A stretch of 64,000 nt of DNA from Gordionus sp. m RMFG-2023 (Eukaryota > Nematomorpha > Gordioida > Chordodea > Parachordodidae). Location of the stretch: the NCBI RefSeq assembly GCF_954871325.1, contig NC_088775.1, positions 32,837,561-32,901,560 of the forward strand, in the 5' to 3' direction. The translations under genes were made by a program, and so were the position numbers. Positions 51,481-62,916 of this stretch are shown here, piece by piece; within the stretch, counting starts at the first letter, position 1, and every line of letters begins with the position of its first letter. Under the pieces are notes generated by a model. That model saw nothing but the letters and a program-made list of their open reading frames with translations, was not told where the DNA came from and searched no databases.

Positions 51481-51699
51481 TCGGCGCACATGTCTAGATA
51501 TATTCAATAATAAAGAATATACATTATATCTCATAAGTTTAAATCCTTTTATTATGAGATAAAAGGAAATATATTTAATTTTTATAAGTTATTTTCATAA
51601 AAAGATGAATCTCACTTCAATTAATAGAGTATATATCAAAATTTTTACCTAAGCAGTTGCAGTTTAGTCAAATTCTAAATAAATCCATTTTTATAATAT

Positions 51700-52340
51700 A
51701 TTTCATTTCATAATATTATATTATGAAATGAAATAATCATATGTTTATTTGTTGATAATAAAATATTAACATTAAATATAAATAAAATAAATTATTTTAC
51801 TAAAAATAAATAATAATTAATGCTAGGCATATCTTACGGAACGCTAACTAAGGATTAGCCGATGCAGAATTTTTGACTAGCTTAGTTTGAGCAATTTTTT
51901 AGGCTAAGCCTAATTAAGTTTAGCCGATTTTTAGGCTTAGGCGTAGTTTTTAACCAATTACGCAACACTAATAATTTATTATTTCTACATTAAAAAACAT
52001 GGCTGAACACTTGTTTAAAAAAAGGCTAGGCGTAATTGGCTAAAAACTACGCCCATATATAGGCTAAGCCTAATTGTTTAAAAATCGGCTAACCCTAATT
52101 AGACTTAGCATAAAAATCGGCTAAACTCTTTAGGCTTAGCCAAAAAATTGACTAAACCTAATTAGACTTAGCCTAAAAATCGGCTAAAACTAAATTAGTT
52201 GAAAATTTTGCATCGGCTAATCGTCGGTCAGCGTTACGCAAGATACGCCTATTAATTATTATTTGTTTATTTTAAGTAAAATAATTTATTTTTTTTATAT
52301 TTAATGTTAAATTTTAATATTATCTACAAATAAACATTTA
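51700..52340. repeat. Foldback with GGCTAA/TTAGCC motif array
   Basis: Outer arms: ATTAATGCTAGGCATATCTT at about 51817 and its inverted counterpart AAGATACGCCTATTAATTAT near 52235; next inward GATTAGCCGATGCAG and TTTTGCATCGGCTAATC. Inside, AGGCTAAGCCTAATTA-type motifs recur about ten times in both orientations. Near 51960 an end CAATTACGCAACACTA suggests a nested MITE. The outer arms share a block with the long arms at 13.8 and 26.0 kb. Confidence 0.65.
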
Positions 52341-52510
52341 TAGGATTTAGTGCTGTGAAGTAAAGTAAAAAAAATTAACATCGTTACTAACGACGTTACT
52401 TTTATTGAAGAAAAGGAACGTCATTCGTTACCTTCTTGAGGTAACGAGTAACGGTAACGCACTTCTTTTTTTTGAGTACGGTAACGCCCAGGGATACTCG
52501 TTACCTTATA
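52341..52510. repeat. MITE-like stretch with GTAACG motifs
   Basis: Begins TTAGTGCTGTGAAGTAAAG and contains CGTTACTAACGACGTTAC, GGTAACGAGTAACGGTAACG and GGTAACGCCC, direct and inverted copies of a GTAACG hexamer on an AT-rich background. The right end is not clear. Confidence 0.45.
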
Positions 52511-52879
52511 TTTTTTCTTAAAAAATATCAACAAAAAGAAAAATATATTTTATTATATTATAAAATTAGTTTTATTTATTTTATAATTCTTAATGAGTTT
52601 TAATTCATATTAACCACTTCCTTCATATTTATTTTAAATTATCGTTGTTAAATTTTCTTTCGAAATCAATAATCAATCAAAATTCAAAGTTAATGTTAAT
52701 AATGATATTATTATTCTTATAATTTATTTTAAAAATATGATGTCCATAGTACTTACTTCTTCAGGTGATTTAACCCTTCCTTGGCTCCAATTTTATATAT
52801 TTTAAACCAATAAAGAAAATTTTGTAAATGTAAATTATATATACCAACGTAAATATTTCAACCTCTATATTCAGCAGTT

Positions 52880-53690
52880 CAATCTTGTTAGCAATACTTA
52901 TTTTAACCCATTTTCGTCAAAACAATTCAATAAACTTTAAAAATAACAAATATGACAATTGTAATTTTTCTATGGTATATCTTCATGAAATTTTAATTTA
53001 ACAAGTTTACAATCTATATTTTTACCCATTTGCGTCAAAAAAATTCAAAAACTTTAAAAATAACAGTTATGACATTTGTCACTTATCTAGGGTACATCTT
53101 CACTGAAGTTTTATTTAACATGTTAGTAATACTTATTTTAGCCTATTTACGTCATAAAAATTTTTCAAAACTTTAAAAATAACGATTATGACAATTGTCT
53201 TCTTTATATAGTAATCTCAATTGAAATTTTAATTTAACATGCTTACAATCTATATTTTTACCCATCAGCGTCAAAAAAATTTAAAAACTTTAAAAATAAC
53301 AGTTATGACATTTGTCACTTATCTAGGGTACATCTTCACTGAAATTTTATTTAACATGTTAGCAATACTTATTTTAACCTATTTACGTCAAAAAAAATTT
53401 AAAAACTTTAAAAATAACGATTATGACAATTGTCTTCTTTATAAAGTAATCTCAATTGAAATTTTAATTTAACATATTAAAAATTCATATTTTTGCCCAT
53501 TAGAGTCAAAAAAGATCTAATATGTTTAAAATACCGATTATGATAATTGTTATTTTTCTAAGGAACATCTTCATTGAATTTATAATTTAACATCTTTGTC
53601 AATATAAATTATATTTTTACCTTTTTGTGTCAAAAAATTTCAAAAATCTTAAAAAATAAGGAATATATGACAATTGTCAAAATATTATCA
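52880..53690 (-). repeat. Third array of the ~115-bp unit, about 7 copies
   Basis: Same orientation as the array at 25130-25605: units carry TTAACATGTTAGCAATACTT, TTTTAACC(C/T)ATTT(A/G)CGTCA and CTTTAAAAATAACGATTATG-ACAATTGTC. Two adjacent dimers (from about 53000 and 53240) are almost the same over about 235 bp, a sign of higher-order duplication. The right edge ends in AAAGATCATATAAAAAGG, as the 25.6-kb array ends in AAAGATCATATAAATTAAC. Confidence 0.85.
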
Positions 53691-53714
53691 TTAGAAAGAT
53701 CATATAAAAAGGTC

Positions 53715-55135
53715 CGTGAAGTTGGCGGAACGATTAGAGAATCAATTAACAAAACCTATGTCAATATTTAGAGTCTTAATTGATCCTAATTGATCTCCAA
53801 CCCAAACATCAGCGGAATCTAAGTTTATTGAGTTATAAGCAAAATAAGGAAAGTGAAATTTTGAAGATGGCGGAACGATTTGAGGATCAATTAACGAAAC
53901 CTATGCCATTTTGTAGCACGTTAATTCTAATTGATCTTCTATCCGGAAAGTAGCGGAATGAACCGTTACTGAGTTATGAGCAAAATAAGAAAGTGTTGGC
54001 ACACTGCCAAAACCGATAATAAAAAAATTATGTTTTGAAGCTAGGCAAATATGTAGTATGTACGTTAATAATCTCTAAACCGGATATCGGTATCCTTAAC
54101 CATAACCGAATTATATCCGTTTTAAAAGCGTAAAGTTAAGGGAATTATTTTTAGAAAGTGAGGATCAATTACCGAAAATTATGCCAAAATGTAGAGCGTT
54201 AACTGATCCTCCAGAATCTTTAAACCACATACCAGCGGAATGAACCGTTCGTGAGTTATAGGCAAAATAGAAAGGTTTAGGCATTTTGCCAAAATTTAAA
54301 ATTCGAGCAATCATTTTTAGTAAAGCCACTATTTAGTACCTTAATTGATTCTCCAAATTCTTCAAACGGAATGTCAAAAAAATTAAAGGAAAGTGAAATA
54401 TCAACAAAATAAGGAAAGTATGAATTTTGACTGGCGGAACGACTTGAGGATCAATTACCGAAACTTATACCATTGTGTAGCCCATTAATTGATCCTAATT
54501 TATCTTCCATCCTGAAAGCAGCGGAACGAACCGTTACTGAGTTATGAGCAAAATAAAAAATGTTCGCACTTTGTCAAAGTTGATCATAAAAAAGATTATG
54601 TTTTGAAACTTGGCAATTATTTAGTATTCAATATGTACATTAAAAATCTCTAAACCGGATATCGGTATCACTATCAGTAACCGAGTTATAACCCTTTTAA
54701 AAGGGGAAGTTAGTGGAATTATTTTTAGAAAGTGAGGATCAATTACCGAAAATTATGCCAATATGTAGCCCGTTAATTGCTCCTTCAGAATCTTTAAACC
54801 GTATACCAGCGGAATAAACCGTTCGTGAGTTATAAGCAAAATAAAAAATGTTGGTACTTTGCCAAAACCGATAATAAAAAAGATTATGTTTTGAAACATG
54901 GCAAATATGTAGTATTCAATATGTACGTTAATAATATCCAAACCGGATATCGCTATCATTAACCATAACCCAGTTATATCCGTTTTAAAAGTGTAAAATT
55001 AACGGAATTATTTTTAGAAAGTGAGGATCAATTACCGAAAATTATGCCAATGTGTAGCCCGTTAATTTATCCTCCAGAATATTTAAACCGCATACCAGCG
55101 GAATGAACCATTCGTGAGTTATGAGCAAAATAGTT
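53715..55135. repeat. Dimeric satellite, period about 288 bp
   Basis: GAGGATCAATTA occurs at 53882, 54160, 54446, 54734 and 55023, spacings 278-289 bp. Each unit has two related halves of about 144 bp: one with GCCCGTTAATTGATCC, CAGCGGAATGAACCGTTCGT and GAGTTATGAGCAAAATA, the other with ACGTTAATAATCTCTAAACC, GGATATCGGTATC and the matching GAGTTATA. No coding sense. It directly follows the 115-bp array. Confidence 0.85.
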
Positions 55136-55189
55136 AGCGGCTTTTCTAGAGAAGCCGAAACTAAAATCCCTATATCCCAACTTCATAAT

Positions 55190-55327
55190 ATTTTCCATCA
55201 TATTCATATAGTTTTAGCCAATTTTTAGACTTTAGGCTAAACCTAATTAGGCTTAGACAATTTTTTACCTAAAATCTCGGCTGCCTTTTTGTAATCGGCT
55301 AAAATTAGCCGATTACGCAACACTAGT
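55190..55327. repeat. MITE end with GGCTAAAATTAGCC motifs
   Basis: TTTTAGCCAATTTTT, GGCTAAACCTAATTAGGC and ATCGGCTAAAATTAGCCG lead to the end GATTACGCAACACTA. It is the same motif set as in the 51.8-52.2 kb foldback. Its left end is not visible. Confidence 0.5.
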
Positions 55328-55754
55328 TCGGAGTTCAGAAAAATAAGGATTATAAAGCTTAGTTAAAATAACAATAACATCAGTTTTTTTGAATTATCTT
55401 AAATATAGGTAGAATAATACAATACAATTTATAAAATAATATATTTATATTTTAAAATTTTTATTTACACAAATTATCACTTGATATTTTAATTCTTTTA
55501 ATGATGATTAATAATATACTGATAATATCCGTAATTATTTTTAGATATTGTTGTATTGCTATTTGACGATGCCAGCCAATGTCTATATGGGTGGGGTGGG
55601 GGTAGGTACAGTTTGCTTCCAATTTTTTTGGGAGTAGGCTAGAAGTAGTATAAATTTATTGAGAGGTTATCTATTAAATTTTTAAATGAAATGGGCAAAT
55701 ATTTATGTAAAAAATTATTTAATACTTTTATTATAGACCTTTTAAAATAATACC

Positions 55755-56054
55755 AGAGACCTGCAAAGGCATTTGTATGGCCCGGATTTTCTTTTGCAAA
55801 AATATTTTTCGGCACCGATTTTATATTTTCAATCACGGCCCGGATTTTTTAAAATATATATATTTATTTTTAATTTTTATAGCGAATGGCGAAAATTTGG
55901 TTTTAAAATATACGGCTTGGCCGGGGTATTTAAAAATTTTTTAGGCCCAGCGGTTATTTAAAAAATTTTTTAGGCCCGACCCGGGTATATTTAAAAAATT
56001 AATATACGGCTCGACCCATGTACCCAGGCATAGGGCCGGTTACGCAGGTCTCTG
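55755..56054. mobile_element. Intact hAT-like MITE, 300 bp, GGCCCGG family
   Basis: The ends are CAGAGACCTGCAAAGGC and GGTTACGCAGGTCTCTG, flanked by a perfect 8-bp duplication AATAATAC (55747-55754 and 56055-56062). The body alternates GGCCCGG, GGCCCGACCCGGG and GGCTCGACCC patches with A/T runs. No ORF of its own. The clean duplication implies a recent insertion compared with the copy at 1177-1401. Confidence 0.88.
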
Positions 56055-56284
56055 AATAATACAATGATATTGCTAAACACCGACAAAATTTATATATTGC
56101 ATACAATCATCATTATTTTTCAAATAAACTTATATCTGGATAATTTTTTGCTATCTTTTTAAATGTAATTTAAAAGAGTTAGACATTCTATCACCTAACT
56201 CATATTCATGCCAAACAATATATTATAATAATGCATTCACTGTAGATAAAGCATCTAAATAATAACTCTTATACATTTACTTTT

Positions 56285-59200
56285 TTATAGTTGGGAGAGT
56301 ATTGATAATTTTGAAATATAAGAAGAGAGTACCATTAACTGCCCTACTTCTTTACGGGGCATAGAGGCACAGGTATTACATGGAACACATTTCATTTCCT
56401 TGTAATTTTTTCAATATCATTACTCATACCCGGCCACCATCCATATTCACGAGCCCAAGATTTCATTTTATCCCGACCCTGATGTCCCACCCCATAATTT
56501 AGAAGGAATTACGGCTCTATTGCTTCTCATAAGACAATCATCCACCACGGATAATTCTTTTTCAATATTTTTATACAATTCACAAAAATTTCCCAGGATT
56601 TTTTCTCTGTTAAAAATAATTTGATTCGAATCAATTCTATATCTTTTAAAGTATTGAGTTTCAGGTCCTCCCAATTAGTAGGACCACCATTTAACATATG
56701 TGATAAAGCACAAATCATTGCTTTTTCTTTATTTACTGTTATATTTTTGTTAAAGTCAAGATCTTCCTCACTGGATCCCAACCTAGATAAAATATCTGGC
56801 AAACAATTTTCTTTGCCTTGACGATATCTAATCTCCACGTTAAAGCTGCCCACCAACAACAACCAACGTTGTAGCCGGGGCGATAGCATTAACTCCCGAT
56901 TATCCTTCATAAATAGATGGATTAACGGCTTGTGATCGGTAAAAATCACAAATTTTTTTCCAGATATTCCCTACACTTGGTTAAACCAAAAATAACAGCT
57001 AAGGCCTCCTGTTCAATCACAGAATACCTCGTCTCCACGTCTCGAAAAACTCTTGAGAAAAATATAATGGGTCTTTCCATACCCTTAACTAAATGCAATA
57101 ATGCCCCTCCAACCCCCTTGTTAGTTGCATCCACTGCCAAGATTATTTCTAAATCATTGTTAAAACAAACTAAAATCGGCTCCTCAAGAATTTTTTATTT
57201 TAAAATATCAAAGGCCTTTTGTTGTTCCATTTTCCACTCAAAATGAACACCTTTTTTTAATAGGTCATACAATGGAGATGCCACTTCTGCGAAATTCCCC
57301 ACGAAACGATGATAATAATTTATCATACCCAAAAATGATTGTAACTCCGCTTTATCGTTTGGCGGATTCATATTTGTTATATTTTTTACAATTTTTCTCA
57401 AGAGGTTTCACCTCCATTCTATTAATTTGATGTCCTAAATAGGTAACTTCTGTTACCCCAAGGACACTTTTTTCTTTACTGGCCCTTAGATCTTTATCAC
57501 TAATTTGCTTGAAAACCTCTTCCAAACGTTGATTATGTTGCTCTGGTGTTATACCAGTAACCAACACATCATCCATATAGCAATAAACTCCTTCCAGGCC
57601 TTGGAAAACTGAAGCTATAGTGCGCTGAAATATCGGCGCTAACACACTTAATCCAAACGGTAACCTGCAAAAGGCAAATAAACCTTTAGGAGTAGTTATT
57701 GTAAACAATTTTTGAATTTCTTCTTTCAAAGGTAATTGCAAATAAATAGAAGAAAAATCAACTTTGGAAAAATATTTGGCACCCTTTAAATTGGCCAAAA
57801 TTTCCTCAATTCTAGGCAATGGATATTTTACTTCTACCACCCATCTATTTAGGGTTACACGGAAATCAGCACATAGCTTTAACTTTCCGTTTGATTTTTT
57901 AACGGGAACTAATGGGGTAGCCCACTCACTATGATCAATTGGAATAATGATGCCATCTTTAACTTATTGATCTAATTCTTCATCAATTTCCTTTTTCCAT
58001 TCAAAAGGAACTCGTCTACCCGCTAGAAAAATAGAGGAAAATCCCTCTTTTAATTTCACATCCACCTGATAATCAAAAGACAGCCTAAAGTGTCTTCGAA
58101 AATTATTTCATATTTCTCCATTAAAAGAGATATATCCTCACGCATTTTAGGTAATTCATTACCGTTAAAAGCAATCATTTAGGTTTCAATAATTTTAAAA
58201 TTGTCCTCCACCATTAATTCCGTGGAATTTACATATATATCAGAATTAAGGGTTGAATTCCCCCCTTTTACGGTTAAATCCGTTATTTCTATTTCACAAA
58301 CTTTATCTCGAGCATTATTAGCAATATTTTTGTTTTTGGTCTCATTTATGACTGAACCATTCTGGGTGGCAAAAATATTCCAATAATTATTGAAAGGACC
58401 TAACTTGATAATCCAATCCCATCCCATGATGGTTTCCACATCTTTCTTCACTACCCACAAATCTAGGAAAAATGTCGTATCATTGAGAATAATTCCCAAT
58501 TTAGTTTTTCCCAAAACCACTATTTCGGATCCATCAAACTGCCTGACGCACATAGATTCTTTTCTAAGTTTACCTTCAGGCCAATACTTATAAAAATATT
58601 TTCTAGACATTATTGAAATGGTAGCCCCTGTGTCGTACAACATATCGATGTCCCTCGAGGTAACCCTTACGGTAACTCTCGGACAAGGACAAGGTTCAAC
58701 TAATCTCTCAGTCATTAAAATCTCATATGTTTTAATTGACTGATCAATATTTAATTCATTTGAAACCTCAGTTTCATTAGAATTCACATTTGAACATAAA
58801 TTCAACTCGGAATTTAGCGGTTCTCTAATAATATTCCTATATTTTTTGAGAATATCACTGGAATATTTTTTCCCTTAGAAATTATTAACATCCTTTTATC
58901 AGAATATTTAACAATATTCTTAGGATATTTTTCCCATCTAAAATTATTATTACCTTTAATACTTCTAATTTTATCATCATGAAAACAAAAATATCAATTA
59001 ACATCACGGCTTTCATGAGAATCATATCTCATTTCAGCCTTATTATACAATTTACTAAGATTTAGACTTCTAGGTCTCCTACCCGCTATACTCCGTACAG
59101 TTTATGGCCACATGTCCTGATCTGTTACATTTAAAACACAAACGGGACCCGTCCTGATTTGATTGCACTGAATTAACTTTATTTTTATCTAGACCCGAAA

Positions 59201-59810
59201 TATTCCTCACATTGGAATTTTCTACACTAGATTTTGGTAATGGGAAACCCATTTTAAAATTCTGTTCTTTTACTACACACGTTTTAGAAAAATGACCTTT
59301 GTAACCGCACCGATTACAAATCATTTCTCCAACAGTTTTTGGAAAGAGACTTTTTCCATTTGAAACTATTTTATCATTAAACAGTTTTTATCAACCTGAT
59401 TATTCATATTAATCAATTTAGATATATCACTATATATCTTCTTTGATTGATTCTTTTATTTCTTTTAATTCTTTGAGGACCACCACTGATCTCTCCACAC
59501 CTTCTTGAAAATTACAAGAATTATTTGACACCATAGTGTCTTTTTTCAAACCAATATATATCTTTGTCACTACAAAGATACACTTTTTTAGTAAAAATTT
59601 TACTAAAACAAATAATCCATATATTATGACCAATAATAATATTGTCACTAATAAATTATTCAAATCAAATTTATCAATAGTTTTATACAACATTTGATAA
59701 GTGATACTCGGATACTCCGAAAGTTTATCAAACAAGCTAGGCTTCAAAATCAAATATAAAGCCCATTTCATTACCTTAAAAATGTATATTATCGTATATT
59801 TGCCGTGCAA
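56285..59810 (-). mobile_element. Second Ty3/gypsy retrotransposon fossil, incomplete
   Basis: Minus strand, about 3.5 kb. Parts in order: an N-terminal gag-like region with a hydrophobic stretch (about 59430-59810); two CCHC zinc knuckles (CNRCGYKGHFSKTC and CFKCNRSGHVAINC, 59085-59325); aspartic protease (MLYDTGATIS, about 58620-58650); reverse transcriptase with YMDDV (about 57360-57990); RNase H (about 56850-57150); and only the zinc-binding start of integrase (to about 56290). The rest of integrase and the 3' LTR are missing, and I could not define a 5' LTR. It is broken in several places, roughly five or more. It is closely related to the fossil at 38468-44395 but better preserved, so probably younger. 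Confidence 0.87.
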
Positions 59811-60554
59811 ACAAAAATTTCAAAATAATTTTTAAAAAAAATTTTACTTTATAAAAACTAATTAATCTAGAATTTTACCAAATTTTAAAATTAATTAATC
59901 AAAAATATTTATGGATAGTACTTGCGTTGTGGTTTTAAAGTAAAATTCAAAATTATATGAAAAAATGGTTTTTACCTTTTAATAACGAATACTCTTGAAT
60001 CTCCAGGTTCTTATCCTGGGAATACGGTCAACAACTGACAAAATAAGAAAGGTGAACTAATCAAAATTTAGAGCGTAAAAAAAATACTTAAAAGGGAACA
60101 ATACTCAACTTAATCAAGTCTCTAAATTAATCAGCAAAATATTGAATTAATAAAACAAAAGAGATATCTTTTATTATAAAATTTATTTGCAAAAAATTAA
60201 TTATCGTTAAAAAAATTAATAATATAAAAATTAATATCGCAGAAAAATTTTTTAATGATTTTTACAAAAAAATCTTGAAGAAAAAATTAATGTTGTAATT
60301 TCCATTTTACAAAAAAAATGATAGGGGAGAAGTGCCATGAATGGCCATGTTTTTGCTTTTTTGAAAAAAAGGTATTAAGAATAGGGTTTAACCAAACAAA
60401 TTTATCAATGTGTAGCCAAATTATTAATCTTTAAAATAAAATTTGAATTAAAGCTCTATCTATAATTGTTTATGAGCTAGATGAGGTTTTGTGAAAGTTA
60501 TTTTGACTGGCCATATACTATGTGTTAACTGGCCATAATATATTAATTAAGAAT
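59811..60554. other. AT-rich DNA upstream of the gypsy fossil
   Basis: May hold its leader or LTR (a less AT-rich patch CTCCAGGTTCTTATCCTGGG lies at 60001-60020), but with no second copy to compare I cannot say. Confidence 0.35.
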
Positions 60555-61215
60555 TTTATTATAAATATGAAATATTACAATATGAAATACTTGCAAAAGA
60601 CCTATCTTATATATTTTTTCATTTTAGGTATATAAAAATTTAATTATACACTAATTTAATAAGTATAAGCATCTAAATTTTTCATCATCCATTTAATGAC
60701 ACTTTATAAATTAATAACTTAATTATCTTTTGTTAAACAGTTTAATTTCAATATAAAATTAACCTATTTAATGACTATAAATTATTATCTTAATTATCTA
60801 CATGTTATAGACTATTTTAATAATTTAATCATTCATCAATTTATAAATTTATGTTTAATAAACTTAGTTAGACAATATATTATTTGAAATTTAATATAAA
60901 TATGAAATATTACAATTAGAAATACTTCATGTTAATATTTCTTAATTTTTAGGCAATAAAAATTTAATTATAAGTATTAACATCTAAATTTATCATCATC
61001 TATTTAATGATAATATTTTATAAATTAATATCTTAATTATATTTTTGTTAAACATTCTTATTTCAATATAAAATTAATAACTATCTATTTAATAATTTTA
61101 TAAATTATTATCTTAACTATCTATACATGTTAAAGTGATTTTTAATAATTTAATCATTCATGATGTTTAATAAACTTAATTAGGCAATTATTAATACACA
61201 AAAATAATGAAAGCC
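60555..61215. repeat. Tandem duplication, period about 334 bp
   Basis: AAATATGAAATATTACAAT begins near 60564 and again near 60898. Both copies run through AAAATTTAATTATA, CATCTAAATTT(T/A)TCATCATC and AATAATTTAATCATTCAT to TGTTTAATAAACTTA. Indels show some age. It lies immediately downstream of the pogo remnant's 3' end. Confidence 0.7.
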
Positions 61216-61252
61216 ATTTTATTAATTTATAAATGAAACAATTATAGTATCT

Positions 61253-62915
61253 TTATTTACATACATAACAAACAAATAAATCATTGTTATTAGTGCATTG
61301 AGTATGGGCCCATTCTTCACATTGCAGGCATTTAATCCACTCTTCACCTTTCTTGCTCTTTGAATATGCCTTCTGGCATATTATGCAAAGCCACTCATCA
61401 TTAGTTTTCTTTAGATTTTTTTTTTTTGTTTTTTTTAATATTTGTTAATTTATGTTTTTTATAAGGTGATGAGGTAATTTCTGATTTCTTTCTCCTCTTG
61501 TCTTTTTTGATAATATTATTGCTATATAAAAATGGATGTGGTAGAATAGATTGTGAATTCAAATTATTATTGGGCTGATGACATGATGTTAAGCATAACT
61601 CATTATCAGAAGTGGTAGGCATAGGGCTAAGAGTGGAATTTATTGTATCATTTTCAGGATCACAATAAGCTAATTTTCCCACTGCCAGAGGAATATTAGA
61701 TAATTCTGACATATCATCATCATTAGATATTAAATAACTATCTTCAGAGAATATATCAGGGTTGAAGGGATATATCCCACAGGTTTAAAATCCATTCTGA
61801 ATATTTTTGGGGGTTGTAACTTTAGGAAGCTCCATTTTAATAATTGATGGTATTTCATATATGGTAAAATGATTTGCCTACATGGTTTCTTATGCAATTG
61901 TCAATGCTGTTATTATAAATTTTTTAAATGGTCCAAAGACTGATTTATCTAGTGGTTGTAACTTGTGGAAGCAGTGTGGTGGTAGGGTGAGCAGGATTAT
62001 TCCATTATCTCTACAAAAATCTATTGATCTTAGTGAGCAATGTGAACAATGATTGTCTAATATTAATAAATTTTTATTTGTTATGGTTGCTTTTTTTAAT
62101 TTGCAAAAATGAGTTAAAAATATCAGGAATTCATTTTCTGCATCCACCCAGATCCATTTCCAGCACCAATACAACCTGAATGAAGTAAAATATAAATAAT
62201 AAACATTCACATTATAAAAACCTATAGGGCCATCTCTGATAAACCAATCTTTGTATCGAATTCTTGGAAATAGTAACATAGGAGGAATGCTATTTCCAAT
62301 TGCATTTATAGCTATAGCAATGGTCACTAAGGATCCTCTTTCACCTGAGGTTATAAATCCTACCTGTTTCATGCCCTTCTCTGCAACTTTACCAGGATCT
62401 TGGACAGTGGTTACTCCAGTCTCATCCATATTCCATGTCTTGTGGTTCAAATTTATATTTATCCATTAGAGATTTTAAATTATCAAAAAAAAATTTTGAC
62501 ACTGTGAGGAATGAAGCCTCAAGCTCTAGCCAAGCTTGTTGCTTCAGGGGTTCTAAGGGCTAATGTAGGATGTCTATTTTTAAACCCTTTGAACCAATCC
62601 AAGCCAGCCATTCCATCACAAGTCCAACTTACTGGAAACTTTAACTCATATTTTTTGCTAAATCATGTGCCAATATTCTTATCTAATATTTAATAGAGAA
62701 TTAAATTCTTTAAAATATAAATTTTACTCTTTATGCCAAAACCCATTAGTGATTTAATAGCCTGAATTATATAACTCCATCCCATATGAGGATATTCCAA
62801 AGTCTCTTTATATTTATTCATAGCTCTTCTTAAAGTCGTTCTAGGAATATTAAATTTATTGGCTATTGATAGTGTTGATTTTTTATTAATGATTATATCA
62901 TCAATTGCCAGTTTA
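61253..62915 (-). mobile_element. pogo/Tigger-like DNA transposon remnant with C-terminal PHD-like finger
   Basis: Minus-strand order: a psq-type helix-turn-helix (LSIANKFNIPRTTLRRAMNK, about 62830-62895); a CENP-B-type region (MAGLDWFKGFKNRHPTLALR, about 62550-62615); the DDE core NMDETGVTTV (first Asp, about 62420), LLILDNHCSHCSLRSIDF (second Asp, about 62030) and LQPLDKSVFGPFK (third Asp, about 61930); a basic, lysine-rich region (61401-61712); and a Cys-rich tail C-x2-C...C-x2-C-x4-H-x2-C...C-x2-C (61256-61395: WLCIICQKAYSKSKKGEEWI, then CEEWAHTQC and VCYVCK). The DDE frame carries an AT-rich insert of about 34 nt after GFYN and a frame change around the G-C-I-G-A-G block, and there is a stop in the DNA-binding part. 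All three catalytic Asp are present. The terminal inverted repeats were not found. Confidence 0.82.
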
Positions 62916-62916
62916 A

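Noticed and set aside
62165-62210. A 35-nt spliceosomal intron in the pogo transposase
   Set aside because: Exact GT...AG removal leaves the next block out of frame; a small insertion or decay is simpler.
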